DNA of 64,000 nt, from contig JAALGY010000054.1 in the NCBI GenBank assembly GCA_032358165.1, forward strand, positions 124,001-188,000, written 5' to 3'. Numbering within the stretch: position 1 is the first letter of the stretch; each line of letters starts with the position of its first letter. This DNA comes from Diplosphaera chodatii (taxonomy: Eukaryota > Chlorophyta > Trebouxiophyceae > Prasiolales > Stichococcaceae). The notes beneath the pieces were generated by a model. It made no database searches. It was not told the DNA's origin and was given only the letters and a program-made list of their open reading frames with translations. Both the position numbers and the translations under genes were made by a program. Positions 23,156 to 34,940 of the stretch are shown piece after piece.

Positions 23156-24997
23156 GCCGTGGACGGTGTCGATTGCAGTGGCCAGCTCGGTGATCGACAA
23201 CACCCAGAACGCGGAGTTCGCCACCTACGTCGCCGGCCAGATCGCCCGCGCGGCCGCGATCTTCAACGTGGACGAGGTGGGCTCCGCGCTCTCTGCCAGC
23301 GCATGGTTCCTCCAACATGACTGCCGCCGCGGCGCTCTTGCCAATCACGTGCGGCAGGCTTCATCCGTCCAACATACTATCGTTGCCCCACAAGCTACAG
23401 CGGCACTGCATGGTCAGTCATGGCTGCGCACATGTGAAGCGCGGTGCGCTGCGCCGGCGCAGGTGGTGGTGATAGATGAGGAGCCGGCGGATGACGGCAC
23501 GGTCAGCGCGGGTGCGGCCTTCCTGGCGCGCATCCTGCAGTACCAGGAGACCCCGCAGTACCTGCGGAAGTGAGCGCTTGTACATCGCAGCATCATGTCC
23601 ATGGCTAGCTAGACTGCAATCCCGTGGCAAATGGAGTGCCTCATGGGAGTATGGTGGCTGCTAAGCTGTTGCACTGACGACTCAGCTTGGGCTGGGTTTG
23701 CATGTCAGAGCAGACTGCTGCGCAGCGGCGCCGCTGCATCGCAGCTGTGGGCTGGCAGATAAGGGGGGTGAACAGGCTGGTGCAGCAGTTGTGCAGATTT
23801 TTCCAATGGCTAAAAATATTGATGTCTATTAAAATCTCGTGCGGCACAGCTGAGCGCTGCCAACCTGCTGGTACCCTCAACCGCAGGGCGCTGGTGCCGT
23901 TCCACCGGGACCTGCGGCTGGCGGGGCTGCTGCCGCCGGTGGACGCGCCGCACCACATGCGCGCCATGGAGTGGCGCCCCTACAGGGAGGGCGCTGTGGT
24001 GTCCTCCGACCCCGACACCGGCAGCCTCATCGACGTGGGGCTGTACGAGACGGTGGGTCGACTGCATGAACCCACCTGTGCACATGAAACCCTGCTGCCT
24101 GGCAGCCGGGATGCCATGTCCCTGCAGCACATGCACAGCCGCAGCCCGCCGTCAGCAGCCTGCAGAGCTGCCACAACCGACCAGGCTTCGACGGCGCACC
24201 CGTCGCCTGCCCTGCAGCAAGCGCACGTGCCGGAGGCGCTGCGGGCGGGGGTGCGGGTGACGCTGGCGATGGGCGACGCGCCGGAGCCGGAGCCGAGCCC
24301 CGCCGGCGAGGGGGAGGTGCTGCCGGCGCGGCTGGCGTCGCCGACGGAGCCGCGCGAGGCCGCCGGGCTGTACTGGGGCTACACCACCCGGCTCGCGGCG
24401 GGGCTCAGCGCGGCGCTCGCGGACGGCCCGTTCGAGGTGGGGGACAGCACATGCTGCAGCCGTCGACGCGGTGCCCGCCCACAGGAGCCGCCGGCCTCGG
24501 ACCGGCCACGGGGATGCCCTGCAGCCAGGGCGCCTGCAGGGCTCTGCACACCGCCGGCGTCGCGCCGACGAATAGCGTCAACGTCCCTGTGGCACTCCCT
24601 GCTGCATTCAGCGCCTGAGACACGCAGGTACAGGTCCATCTGCCGCCTGTGATGCCACCCAGCGGACAATAGTTCCACCAGCCTGTCGCCGGGCGTGCAG
24701 GGGGGCTACGACCTGCTGGTGGGGACCTCGGAGCGCGGCAGCGTGGCGGAGGCGCCCAAGTTCCGGCTGCCGCCCTTCCGGCACGCGCTCATAGCCTTCG
24801 GCGGCCCCAAGGGACTGGAGGACGCGGCGGGGCGGGACCCGGCGCTGCAGGGGGGCTCCGCAGCCGCCCAGCAGTTCGCCATGTACGTTAACACCTGCCC
24901 GCGGCAGGGCAGCCGCACCATCCGCACGGAGGAGGCGGTCCTGGTGTCCCTGGGCTTCATGCAGTCGGCGATCCGCGCCGCGGGGGGGTCAGGGTGA
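23156..24997 (+). CDS. SPOUT1: SPOUT1/C9orf114-type RNA methyltransferase (Methyltrn_RNA_3 family), N-terminal exon not resolved
   Basis: Five exons are clear: 23156-23276, 23463-23569, 23887-24052, 24218-24436 and 24701-24997, about 303 aa to the stop. Family members are usually about 370 aa, so some 60 N-terminal residues are missing from my model. Diagnostic blocks in order: TVSIAVASSVIDNTQNAEFA, QIARAAAIFNVDEVVVIDEE, ARILQYQETPQYLRK, LAGLLPPVDAPHHMR, YREGAV, LYWGYTTRL, YDLLVGTSERG, FRHALIAFGG, and the C-terminal SPOUT knot with MYVNTCPRQGSRTIRTEEAV. The trefoil-knot SPOUT fold uses SAM and acts on RNA; the human protein has also been linked to kinetochores and spindle poles. All junction phases agree. 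Tail-to-tail with a small minus-strand gene. Confidence 0.88.
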
Positions 24998-25499
24998 TGT
25001 CGGTTCAGGTCAGGGGGGTGCGCACAGGGTCGGGGCTGTTGAGCCTTGCGCTCCATGCAGAAAGCTTAAAAGATGTATCAGCAATTTGAGGCTGGTGAAA
25101 TCAGACTAGGAGCAGGCACCAGGTCATCAGCTTGTATCCAGTCTCAGCCAGCAACTGACACACGAACACGTGGCAACACAACAGGAAATCGGAAAGCCAC
25201 AGAAGCAAACGCAGGCACTGCACAGGTCTTCATCAGCCCCCGTACTACCATACTGTCCACTACTTTATGTTGTCTTGACTACCTCAACAGCCTGATGGCC
25301 AGCAAATGCTGTTGTCCATCGCCACTTGCCCTCTGTGCAGCGCCGTGTGCCGACACCTGATGCATCAGCCGCTTACGACTAGGATGTGCAGCCCTGCCCT
25401 GACTGCGTTAGGTTCTCTGTGAACCAGTGCATCATTCTGTAACACAACGAGAGCCCAGCCCACTGAGCCATTGCCGTCGGCGGGTGCCATCTGCCGCGC
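24998..25499. other. Convergent 3' intergenic region
   Basis: About 500 bp between the SPOUT1 stop and the stop of the minus-strand 164-aa gene. Presumed 3' UTRs. Nothing else seen. Confidence 0.4.
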
Positions 25500-26218
25500 T
25501 CATGCTGTCTCGTCGGCTGGCAGCGCCCCGTAGGGGTTGGACGTGTCGCCTGCGGGCGGGGCATCGCGCCCCGCAGCCACCGGCTCCGCCGGCTGCTGCG
25601 CCTTCGCCGCCTTGCTGGGGTCCACATCCTGTTCGTGAAGATGGTGACATGCAGACGAGTGAACTTTCACATGCAGATGGGTCAGAGCCGCTGCATACTG
25701 CCTGCCATGCGCTTTGCACCGCGTTCGTTGACACACGGTGTGGTCCGCTCGTGCGGCTGCAACGCCTTCAGGTTTGACGGCAGCCCGATCGATGGGCACG
25801 TCATAGGTGAAAGAGCAGCCCGCATGTTTGACCACCCTGTAGAGCAGCTTGCATGGCGTGCAGCTGCCGTAGCGGATGTGACGCCGCTCAGATCAAGATG
25901 CGCACAGCCCCAGGGCACTACAGCTGTCGTGGAAGCAGCGGAATGCTTGGATACTGCGCTGACCTGGAAGTCCTTCTGTTCGTAGAACGACGGCCCCATG
26001 CCCGCCTCTGCCCGCTGCGCCTCGCGCACCTCAGCAGGCGTCGGCTCTCCCCATGCGGACTCTCGGGCGTGCTCGGCCCTCAGGCGCGCCGGTTCGCCCG
26101 CGTTCTTCTGGTAGTCCACCCGGAACGCCTTCTGTTCCTCGGACAGCTGGTCGGCGTCCGGGACATACGGCTCCTGATTGACGCCCGGGTGTCGGGGAGG
26201 GACAACGCCAGCCGACAT
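25500..26218 (-). CDS. Small hydrophilic protein of unknown function
   Basis: Three exons (25964-26218, 25737-25847, 25500-25628), all phase 0, 164 aa. The start MSAGVVPPRHPGVNQEPYVP is Pro-rich. It is followed by a charged helical part (LSEEQKAFRVDYQKNAGEPA, then ARESAWGEPTPAEVREAQRA). Exon 2 has a more conserved-looking block LLYRVVKHAGCSFTYDVPID. The C-terminus is Ala/Pro/Asp-rich. No signal peptide or membrane segment. It resembles small organellar or structural accessory proteins in composition, but I cannot name a family. The acceptor of exon 2 (AAG) was chosen because it alone keeps the frame open. Shares a 0.6-kb divergent promoter region with the MAPKKK. Confidence 0.6.
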
Positions 26219-26825
26219 GATGCGATAGGAAGTATTGACGGACCAGGAGCTAGATGATGGGCAATAGCTGTGCATGGCCCCCGGCTACGGCTGTAGCGGA
26301 GACTGTGGTCTGAGAGATCCTCGTCATCACGTCATCATGACTCGGCGCAGCTCAAACCTCCCAACCGACAGCTACTTATCATGCATGCCTGCAACTGCCG
26401 CTCCTGCCGTGCAATTGCCTGTTGCATATCAGCATAGACTGCACATTAGCCCTGTGCCAAAAATGCGTCAGCTGCTTGTCCGTTGTAGGCCGATCAGCAT
26501 TCGGATTCAGCGATAGACTGAGCAGCACTTGTGCATGCACTGAGCTCACGGGTCATCTGCCACATGCACATTCAGCTGGCAGTCATGCAGATGACACCTT
26601 TGAACATCTTCGCTAAGACCAGCTGCTCAGCCTGAGTGCCAGCGCAGCAACCAGCACCATGGGGGGCTGCCTGGCTGTGCCCGTGTCGCCTCGGCGAGGC
26701 GGCCTATGGGCCGCAAACGTGAGCATGTGACCAAAATTGGGTGTCGCAGCACAGCCTGGATCAGTCGCAGCGCTGAAAGGATCATGCAGTGCATTAGACC
26801 GGCGCGCATGCGCATACCGCCCAAC
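26219..26825. other. Divergent intergenic region, 164-aa gene and MAPKKK
   Basis: About 610 bp. It contains both 5' flanks. The frame of the MAPKKK first exon is open back to an ATG at 26706, so its coding start may lie inside this region. No other feature. Confidence 0.35.
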
Positions 26826-29800
26826 ATGATGAGCCATGCCCTTCGCCGCCTGCTGCAGGGCGACTGGCAGCCGTCGGGCGTCATGACCGTCAGCGAGGCG
26901 GCGCCGCCCAGCCCGCCGGGCGCCTTCGCCAACGTCAGCCCCTACTCAGGCGTCAGCCGCATCAGCGGCAGCCCTTTCCGGGGGGCGCCGACCCACAGCC
27001 CGCTGCAGGAGCACGTGAGCTGGCATCTCTTGCTTAGTATCTTGCTTCGCCTCTTAATACAAATAAATTGCAACAAAAGTAGGGCAGCAGTGGCGGAGGA
27101 ACAGGTGCAAACTGCGGATGCGGGGTCTTTAGCGGGCTCTGCTGCGCTGCAGGGCATCCGGCACTCGCAGCAGCTGCGGCGGTCGCAGCACTGGGGCGGC
27201 CGCCCGCAGGCCGGCGGCGAGGACATCGACTCCGCAGCGCCCGGCAGCGGCGGCGCCCGCCGCCGGCAGCCCGCCATCGACCCCTACGCCGACCTGCCCA
27301 GCGAGCCAGAGGTCAGTCCTCCGGCACGGGCGGGACGAGTGGCTGAAACACGACTTAGATGCTGCTGCAGTGGAAGGCGCTCTGTGGTATGCAGAACCTC
27401 CCTAGTGCCTGACCATGACTCCTGCATACGGCCAGATCGGCGGCACAGCTGCGCAGTTTCCAGGCTGCTGTTGCTCACCAGGGGGTCCACTGCCTACCCC
27501 CAGGTGGATGAGACGCCCAAGAGCTGGACGCGGGGCGAGCTGATAGGCGAGGGCGCCTTCGGCAGCGTGTACAGCGGGCTGGACAACGACACCGGCCGCC
27601 TCATGGCCGTCAAGCAGGTGCCTGTTTGGGGGTTCTGGGGATTCTGAATCGGGGTCAGCATTGTGGCAGCGTGTACAGCGGGCTGGACAACGACGCCGGC
27701 TGCCAAGCAGGTGCCCCGTCGGAGGTTTTTGGGCCCAGTGACCAGGTGCTGTCAGTTTTGTGTACAGCAAGTGCATACAGCAAGCTGGCTTGCGACACCG
27801 CGCGCCTGACGGCTGTCAAGAGGAGGCGCCTCGCACAGTGTTTGGGCCTGGGGTCCTGGCCCCGCGCCGGCACGTGCCAGCCGTGCCAGATCTGCAGCCC
27901 AGCAACGCGACGCCGCGCGAGCAACCTTGGCGTGGCTGCAGGTGCGGGTGCCGCGGGCGGCGGCGGTGAAGGGCAAAGTGGCGGTGCACCTCAGCGGCCT
28001 GGAGGCGGACATCAACGTGCTGCGCCGCCTGAAGCACCCCAACATCGTGCGCTACCTGGTGCGTCATACCGCCTCAACCATGACCAGAACCCAGCAGCGT
28101 GGATCTCTAGAGCGACACGACCGCGCCGCAGCTGCACGGCTCTGCAGGCGTGCGGTTGAGAGTCAAGGCTCCAAGACCGGTGGGCGTGTCCTTGCTGCAG
28201 GGCAGCGAGCGGCAGGGGGAGTTCATCAACATCTTCCTGGAGTTTGTGCCGGGCGGCTCCATCGCCACCATGCTCACCAAGTTCGGTGCGCCGTGGCTCG
28301 GTCCTGCAGATGGTTGCTACAGACGTGCTGTCCAAGGACAAGCCAGTCGCCGGCAGCTGCATCTCGATAGAGTGTCAGCAAGCCTGAAGCGGGCGAGTCT
28401 GGATCCTCCTCGGCTGTTACAGCACCATGTGCTCACAGTGCCCCACATAGCATGGATGAAAGATGACCAGCAACACTTGCGGCTGCAGGCGCGCTGCTGG
28501 AGCCGGTGGCGCGCATCTACACCCGCGACATCCTGATGGGCCTGGCCTACCTGCACCAGCACCGCATCATGCACCGTGACATCAAGGTGCGGCTGGCGCG
28601 GCGGCCCAATCAGTTGCGGTTGGTAATCAGGGCCCGAGCAAAAGGCACGCTCAAGACTCCACCGGACGGTGGCTGGCAGGCAGCAGCTTTTCGCTGTGGT
28701 CCATGCTGCCTGCTTGCTAGAGTGTGTGCTGCACCAACGTGGCAGCAGTCTGCCCAGGGGCGGCAGAGGGTTGGGTGGGGGTGAGCCTGGCAGTGTGACT
28801 CAATCACACGACGTGCACAGCGGCCTCGGCAGAGTCAGCGCAGCCAGCTGCACAGCAAGCGGGAATCCTCGCATCCACCTGGTGCTGTGGCGGCGCAGGG
28901 CGCCAACCTGCTGGTGACCAGCAAGGGGCGCATCAAGCTCGCCGACTTTGGCGCCTCCCGCAAGATCGAGGAGCTGGCCAGCTGCGGTGAGCGGCACTTG
29001 CAGTGCTTTGGGACCAGTCAGACACAATGGAACGGATCAGCGACCTACCAGCCGTCCGCCGACAGAGTCACATTCCATACAAGCAGAAGGGCTTGAACCG
29101 CAGGCCTGGCACATCCCATCCCTTCGACTCCTGGTGTAATACCAAGCCTGTTCACGGCCCTTCCTGCAGACTCCAACATTGCGCGGTCGCTGCGGGGCAC
29201 GGCCTACTGGATGGCGCCGGAGGTGATCAAGCAGGACGGGCACGGGCGCGCGGCGGACATCTGGTCCGTCGGCTGCACCGTCATCGAGATGCTGACCGGC
29301 AAGCCGCCCTGGACCCAGTACGACAACCAGGTGGGTGCGCCGGACGCGGTACAGCCGGGGTTGGGGGAGCGCCTTCAGGGAAGTGCCGTGCTGCACTCAG
29401 CTGCTGGATCGCCACATACTCTGCATGCAGACAGTTCAACTTCTGCGGCAGGGTGCCTTTGCGGGTTGCGGGGAGTTGCCTCGCTCAGGATCAGCATTGC
29501 TCAGCTGAGCGACCGCAGGGGACGGCGTACAGGGAGCGCCGCCGACTGCTCAAGTGTGCTGTGGCGCAGGTGTCCGCCATGTACCACATCGCCCAGGCGA
29601 TCGGGGGCCCGCCGCTGCCGGACGGCCTGTCGCACGAGGGCCGCGACTTCCTGCGCCTGTGCTTCAACAGGTGGGCCACCCCACGGCCGCCTGTCCTCAG
29701 CGCACCGGTCACAAGCCACCCACATCTGGGACATGTTGTACTTGTGAAATCTCCGGTTTAGGTGATGCCGCCCACTCTGCGACGTCAGCTTTGCATGCGA

Positions 29801-32800
29801 GCACCGCGCCGGGCAACACCTTGGCCGCAACAGTGACAAACATGACCGGACCACCCCCAAGCGGCACCGCTTCCTGCTTCCCGGACTCCCCAGAACCCCG
29901 TCAGCTCACCATTTCACCGCCCACACCCCGATGTTTGCCTCGCTGATTGCGCCAGGAACCCCAGGACGCGCGCGACGGCGGTGGAGCTGCTGGGGCACGA
30001 CTTCCTGCGGCCGGCGGCGCCGCGCACCCCGGGCGGCAGCGCCGCGCCCGCGGCCGCCAGCCCCGCCGGCCGCCCGGCGCAGGTGCGCGCCGCGCATGTC
30101 GGGGCGTGTCACCTGCGGTTCTGCTCAATCAGAGATGGGTCTGGCGTGCTGCACCGCCGCGGCGGCCCCGGCCGCATCCCTGCTGAGAAACATGGACGGA
30201 GGGATGCCGTGAATGTGGGCTCGGTACAAAGCTAGCCAGCGCCCGGCCGGCAATGCACCGACTCGAGGGCCCGCGTCTGCAGGCGCTGGCGCCGCTGCAG
30301 CTGCCGGCGGACGGGCCGCGCGCCGCGCCGCCCATGTTCGTGCCCAACCAGGCGCCGGGCGCCCCCGTGTCCCCCATCCCGGTGCGCGCCTCGGGCTCAG
30401 GGTCTGCCCACCCGTGCTGCTGCACCCGCGTCCAGCCTTTGGCAGCACCGATCGACATGCCTGGACGGGTGCTGATGTAGATGCAGGCGCTGCAGCTGCC
30501 GCGGGGCGTATCCCTCGCTTGCGAGGGAATCTGAGGACCCACGTACCACCGACATGTGAATGGGGTTTGTAGGGTCCCTGACAAAAGCCCCTGGGATGCA
30601 CAGGAGGAGACGGAGGAGTGGCTGCGCGGCAGCAGCGCGACCGCGGCCTCGGCCACGCCGCCGCGGCCCGGCCCCAGCCCCGCTCCGGGCTCCCTGGTGG
30701 ACAGCCTGCGCGCCAACCTGGCGGCCTCCGCCGCAGCGCTAGAGTCCCAGCCGCAGCGGCAGCACCACCAGCAGCAGGGGGGGGCGGAGGCGGCGCCGGG
30801 CGCCAGGCGCCGACTTGGCTCGCCGCCCATGATCCAGCTGGACAGCCTCGGCAGCGGCGGCGCCGGCGGCGACCCCTTTGTGGGCCAGCCCTGTGGCGAA
30901 AGCGCACCCGAGGCCGCCGCACCTGCGGCTGGAGACAGCTTCTCGACGCCCCCCAAGGCGCTGGGTGCAGGCCTTGGTCAGGGCGACGCAGCGAAGTCGG
31001 CCGACATCGCGGTGCACAGCGGCGCAGCGGCGCCAGACGCTGCAGCTGACGGCTCGTCGCCGGCCGCCGCCCCGCCCGCAAGCGGCTCGGCGGTGGCGGT
31101 GCCGGCCACGCCGCCGCAGCCGGCGCTGCGGGGCAGCGTCGGCCCCCGGGCGCACGCCCTCGCGGACGACGCCGGCAGCGTGGCCGACAACCCCTTCGAG
31201 GTGGGCTGGAGGCTGCTAGCATACATCAGCAAAACGACAGTCGAAATCTTTGTTCGGAACCTTCCACCATGCTGAGTGATGTCAGGCTGAGCCCTCCCAG
31301 ACAGCAGCAACACACTGACCGTTCTCGATGTGACACACCAGCGGCCTGGCTGCCAATGCCCGCGTGGGCATAGCATCACGCCATGACCCTGGCTCTGTGC
31401 ATCCTTCTGCCCCCTGCAGGAGTTCAACCCGATGGAGGAGCCCGAGCCGCACATGGAGCTCGTCGGCGGCGGTGGCGCTGCAGCCACCGCCGCGCTGTTC
31501 TCCGCCGTCAACGCCGCCGGCCTGTCCTGCATGTCCCCGGGACCCAGGTGCTCGGGCCTCTGCAAACGGCGCCACTGTGTGTCTGTGCTTGAAGGCTCGT
31601 GTCGCCGCAACAGCCGAGGCGCTGACGCCGCTGTTTGAAGGTTGCCAGCTCCATGCATCTGCTCCACATGCAGTCTGTGTGCCAAGGGGAACAGCTGCCA
31701 GACACAGGGATGTCCGGTACCTCACGGCGTTGTCTGTGTCCCGCAGGCTGCGGCCGCCGTCGCACGCCATCAGCGACGGCAGCGCGCCCTCCAGCGGCGC
31801 CAACTCCCCCCGCGCGCTGGACTTTTACGCCCCTGCGCCCCGCCCCGCCGCGGCCGTCGCGCCCCTGGAGTCCTCCCTGCAGCAGGTGCCGCGCCCGCCG
31901 TGCCCGCTGCCGTCAGCCGCCTCCAGCGCCCGGAGGCTGGTGCAGGGGTGCATACTTTGCATAGCATGCCGCAGCGCTGTGCCTGGTGGTGACCGGCCTA
32001 CTCACCAAATGCGGAACGCAGGGCATGGCGATCCAGGACTACGCGGCGCAGACGGCGGCGGCGGCGGTCGCGCGCGTCAGCCAGGTGTTTGTGCACGACG
32101 AGGGCGCGCAGCGCGGCGCGCTGGCCGCCGCGATGTCCGCCGCCGGCAGCGGCGAGCTGCCGCCCCCGCCCCCAGGTGCGACTTGGGTTTCAGGTCAAAC
32201 TGACGGTGAAAGCGCCTGCGCCGCCGGTTGCTGGTTGCGCACACGGCAGCACGGCAAGGCGACACGTGCCGGGAGGCCACTACTGGTCCCTTCAAGAAAA
32301 CTAGGTTTGGTGGGATGAGTTGTGTCAGGCACGGTCTTGCAGCACCCAGTGTCCCGGGTTGTGGCGTGTGCAGGCGTCGCGAGCGCAGCAGAGGGGCTGG
32401 GCGCGACGGTTGCGGCTCTGGGCGCCGCCACCGTCAGTAGGAAGCAGCCGACCGAGTCCCCAGCTGCAGACGCGGCTGCGGTGGATGCGCCGGCGACGCA
32501 GCAGCCGGCGGCGGGGGCGGCTGACGCAGAGGAAGGCGAGGAGGCGGCGGACTACCTGTCGGCCAGCAGCGGCAGCGGCTTCTCAGACGGCAGCCTGGTG
32601 TACGAGCAGGAGCAGGCGTCGCCAAATGTGCAGCAGGGTGCGGCATGATGGTAAATTATAAGACATTTGGGCTGAAGGATAAGCTCTTCAGTCACGCACG
32701 CTAAATGAGCAGTCGCATGGTCAGCAGCTGCACTGCTGCCCGACCTGTTTTCCGACATTACAAGTTGTTGCAGCACAGCAGCCGCTGCTGGCTTCGGTGC

Positions 32801-34064
32801 AGCAAGCCCTGTCAGGGCTGACACGCATGAGGCGCTACGGGTGCAGAGCCCCTCTTCTTTAGCGTATGGCCCTCAGAAGCCGTGCTGCAGTTTGGATGTG
32901 CTTTTGCTTTCGTCAGCAGGGTGCGGGGAGCGGCGGCAGTGGGGCGCGGAGCTGCGGCGGTCGTCGGGCTCCCTGTCCAGCGCCGGCAGCAGGAAGCAGC
33001 CGCGGCACAGCGTGTCGCACAGCCAGTCCCTGCCAAGGGCTGCAGCAGGTGCAGCAAACGCATTGCGGAAGTCAAGCTGGTCTTGCGAGCTCAACGACCG
33101 TCTCGTCGCATCGCGCTGCCAATGCGTTTCAACCACTTGCAACACTGACGCTGTAGGTGGTGACAGCAATGCCAGTGCAGCGGCAGTCAAGCCCGGCCCT
33201 GCGGCAAAAACGCCTCAGAAGACGCCTCAGCACATACCCCGCGCCAGGGACGGCGCCCTCAGCAGAAGCGCCTCGCTGCCACCCCGCAGGTGCGCTTTCC
33301 ATGCTGCGACAACGCCGGTCTTGCAGCGGCAGGACGACTGCCTCGCAACAGCTGCGCACACCGCCTGACCCATGCGGACATGACGCCTAGTCGGCCATGT
33401 CCTGCAGTGCCACCCCGCACAGCGGCGGCAGTTTTGCGACGCTGTGGGCTGAAACACGCCATGCCACAGCCGGCCAGCAATCACCAGAACGCTGCACCTG
33501 CAGGGCTGTGGGGGCGACGGCAGCAGGCGCGGCATCGCAGCCCGGCAGCGGCGGCGGCAGGACCCCTAGCAAGGGCAGGGCGCCCGGCTATGCGGACATG
33601 CCGTCGCCCGTGCAGCGCCAGCGCAGCAGCCGGAACGGTGCACCCTCTCATCTGTTTCACATGTTGTTGGGTCACCGTGCAGCCTGACCCCATATGCATG
33701 TTGGGCAATGAGTTTGGCATTGCTGGGGTAGTGTGAGGGATGCTGTGGTTGGCACTGCACCCGATCCCGCTGAAGCATATGGGCAAGCAGCACAACACCG
33801 CAGCGCATTGGCTTGTTTCGTCATTTGCAGAATCTGTGTTCGTCCATGACAGCACGTACAGACAAGGATCAGGAATCATGCGCTGCAGGCATCCCGCACA
33901 GCGCCAGCCCTGCAGCGAGGCGCCGGGGCGCCGCCGTCAGCCGGTCCCTGAGCGCGATGCCCCAGGGCGGGTCGGCGGGCGCGCTGCAGGGTGGGTCTGC
34001 GACGGCCGAGAGCGCCGAGCAGGCAGTGGCGTCCATGCTGCAGCGGGTGGCCAACCGGACGTGA
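26826..34064 (+). CDS. Mitogen-activated protein kinase kinase kinase (ANP/NPK1/MEKK type)
   Basis: Twenty exons, 1068 aa: 26826-27014, 27153-27311, 27504-27617, 27942-28058, 28201-28285, 28489-28586, 28899-28986, 29170-29330, 29570-29670, 29956-30082, 30268-30381, 30604-31200, 31420-31547, 31747-31885, 32022-32175, 32374-32637, 32920-33048, 33157-33289, 33504-33637, 33889-34064. The kinase domain spans about residues 124-385: Gly loop [13 protein letters not shown] with the catalytic Lys, catalytic HRDIKGANLL, Mg-binding DFG, activation segment [10 protein letters not shown] and [13 protein letters not shown]. The [10 protein letters not shown] type and ADFGAS sequence place it with plant MAPKKKs. 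A long Ser/Ala/Pro-rich tail of about 680 residues follows. A TGA at 32646 would end the protein early if the intron after exon 16 were retained. The start could be 26706. Confidence 0.87.
27561..27820 (+). repeat. Tandem decayed copies of the MAPKKK Gly-loop/VAIK exon inside intron 3
   Basis: The functional exon end at 27561-27617 is followed in the intron by a second copy at 27665-27710. This copy shares its first 30 bases exactly, then has lost 11 bases, which shifts the frame. A third, more diverged copy at about 27776-27820 still reads [15 protein letters not shown]. Each copy is followed by a similar donor-side intron piece (GTGCC or a T/G-rich run), so the duplicated unit is about 100 bp and includes the exon-intron junction. 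Confidence 0.8.
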
Positions 34065-34940
34065 CAACCCTGACATGGCAGGAGCCAGTTGATGCTTCAT
34101 GTGCTCTGGAGCAGCGTCTATGGACAAGCTAGATTGTGTAGTGGTGTTGTGCAGCCTGTTTATCAGGATTTGATGGTTGCGGTAGAGTGAGACCACTCAA
34201 ACGGCGATGCTCGGACTGAATTGCCTTGTCGGAGTGTTCTGTGAGGTTTTGGGATGGACCTGCTCGAAGATTGTGCATGTTCTGTTTGTGAGCAACGGTT
34301 GCACTGCAGCAGCCTCTTCTTATCGTGCGTCAGCCATCACCATTGATACCACATCAAACGTTCGCCAGCCTCTGTCCTCAACGGAGTGTTGAGCCGCCTG
34401 TACTTCGGGGACTGGCATGGCAGGCGCCAGCTGGACATGGCCAATTGATGTTACCTTGATCTGGACCTGACACGATCTGTACTGCTGCCCCAATCTCTGC
34501 GGTACCACGCCCGGCACAACATGCGCGTTCCAGTCAGACTGCGCTGTGCGGCTGCCGCAGGCGGTCAGCCGCCGACCCTGGCAACCAAAGACACCATGGC
34601 AGATCGGGTTCAGCACCTGTCACCGTGCCTGTTGTGAGGGTGCACAGGGCAGCTCCGGAACGTGATCTGGCCCCGAAACCCGGCAGCCGAAGCGTCAGGT
34701 GCTGCAGCGCGCTGCAGGTGAGATTCAGGTATCAAGTTCTTTCATTATGTTGAAGATGAACAGCGGTCTGGGGCTATATCTGAGGCACTTGCTGTGATCT
34801 GCTCTGTGGAGTCACACCTGCACTGTGGCTGCATGATCTCATGGCCAGCCTGTGAAGTCCCGTTAATTGCGCCTGTGCGAACTACGGCAGATGCAGTGCG
34901 CAGGACCCCGCGAGGCGACCGAAAGCAGCAGCTGCCGGCG
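34065..34940. other. Intergenic region downstream of MAPKKK
   Basis: About 875 bp with lower GC than the flanking exons. Presumed MAPKKK 3' UTR and upstream region of the next gene. No coding signal with splice support. Confidence 0.4.

Noticed and set aside
27665..27710. Second copy of the kinase glycine-loop exon as an alternative exon
   Set aside because: An 11-base deletion shifts the frame, and splicing it in would abolish the kinase. Treated as a decayed duplicate.
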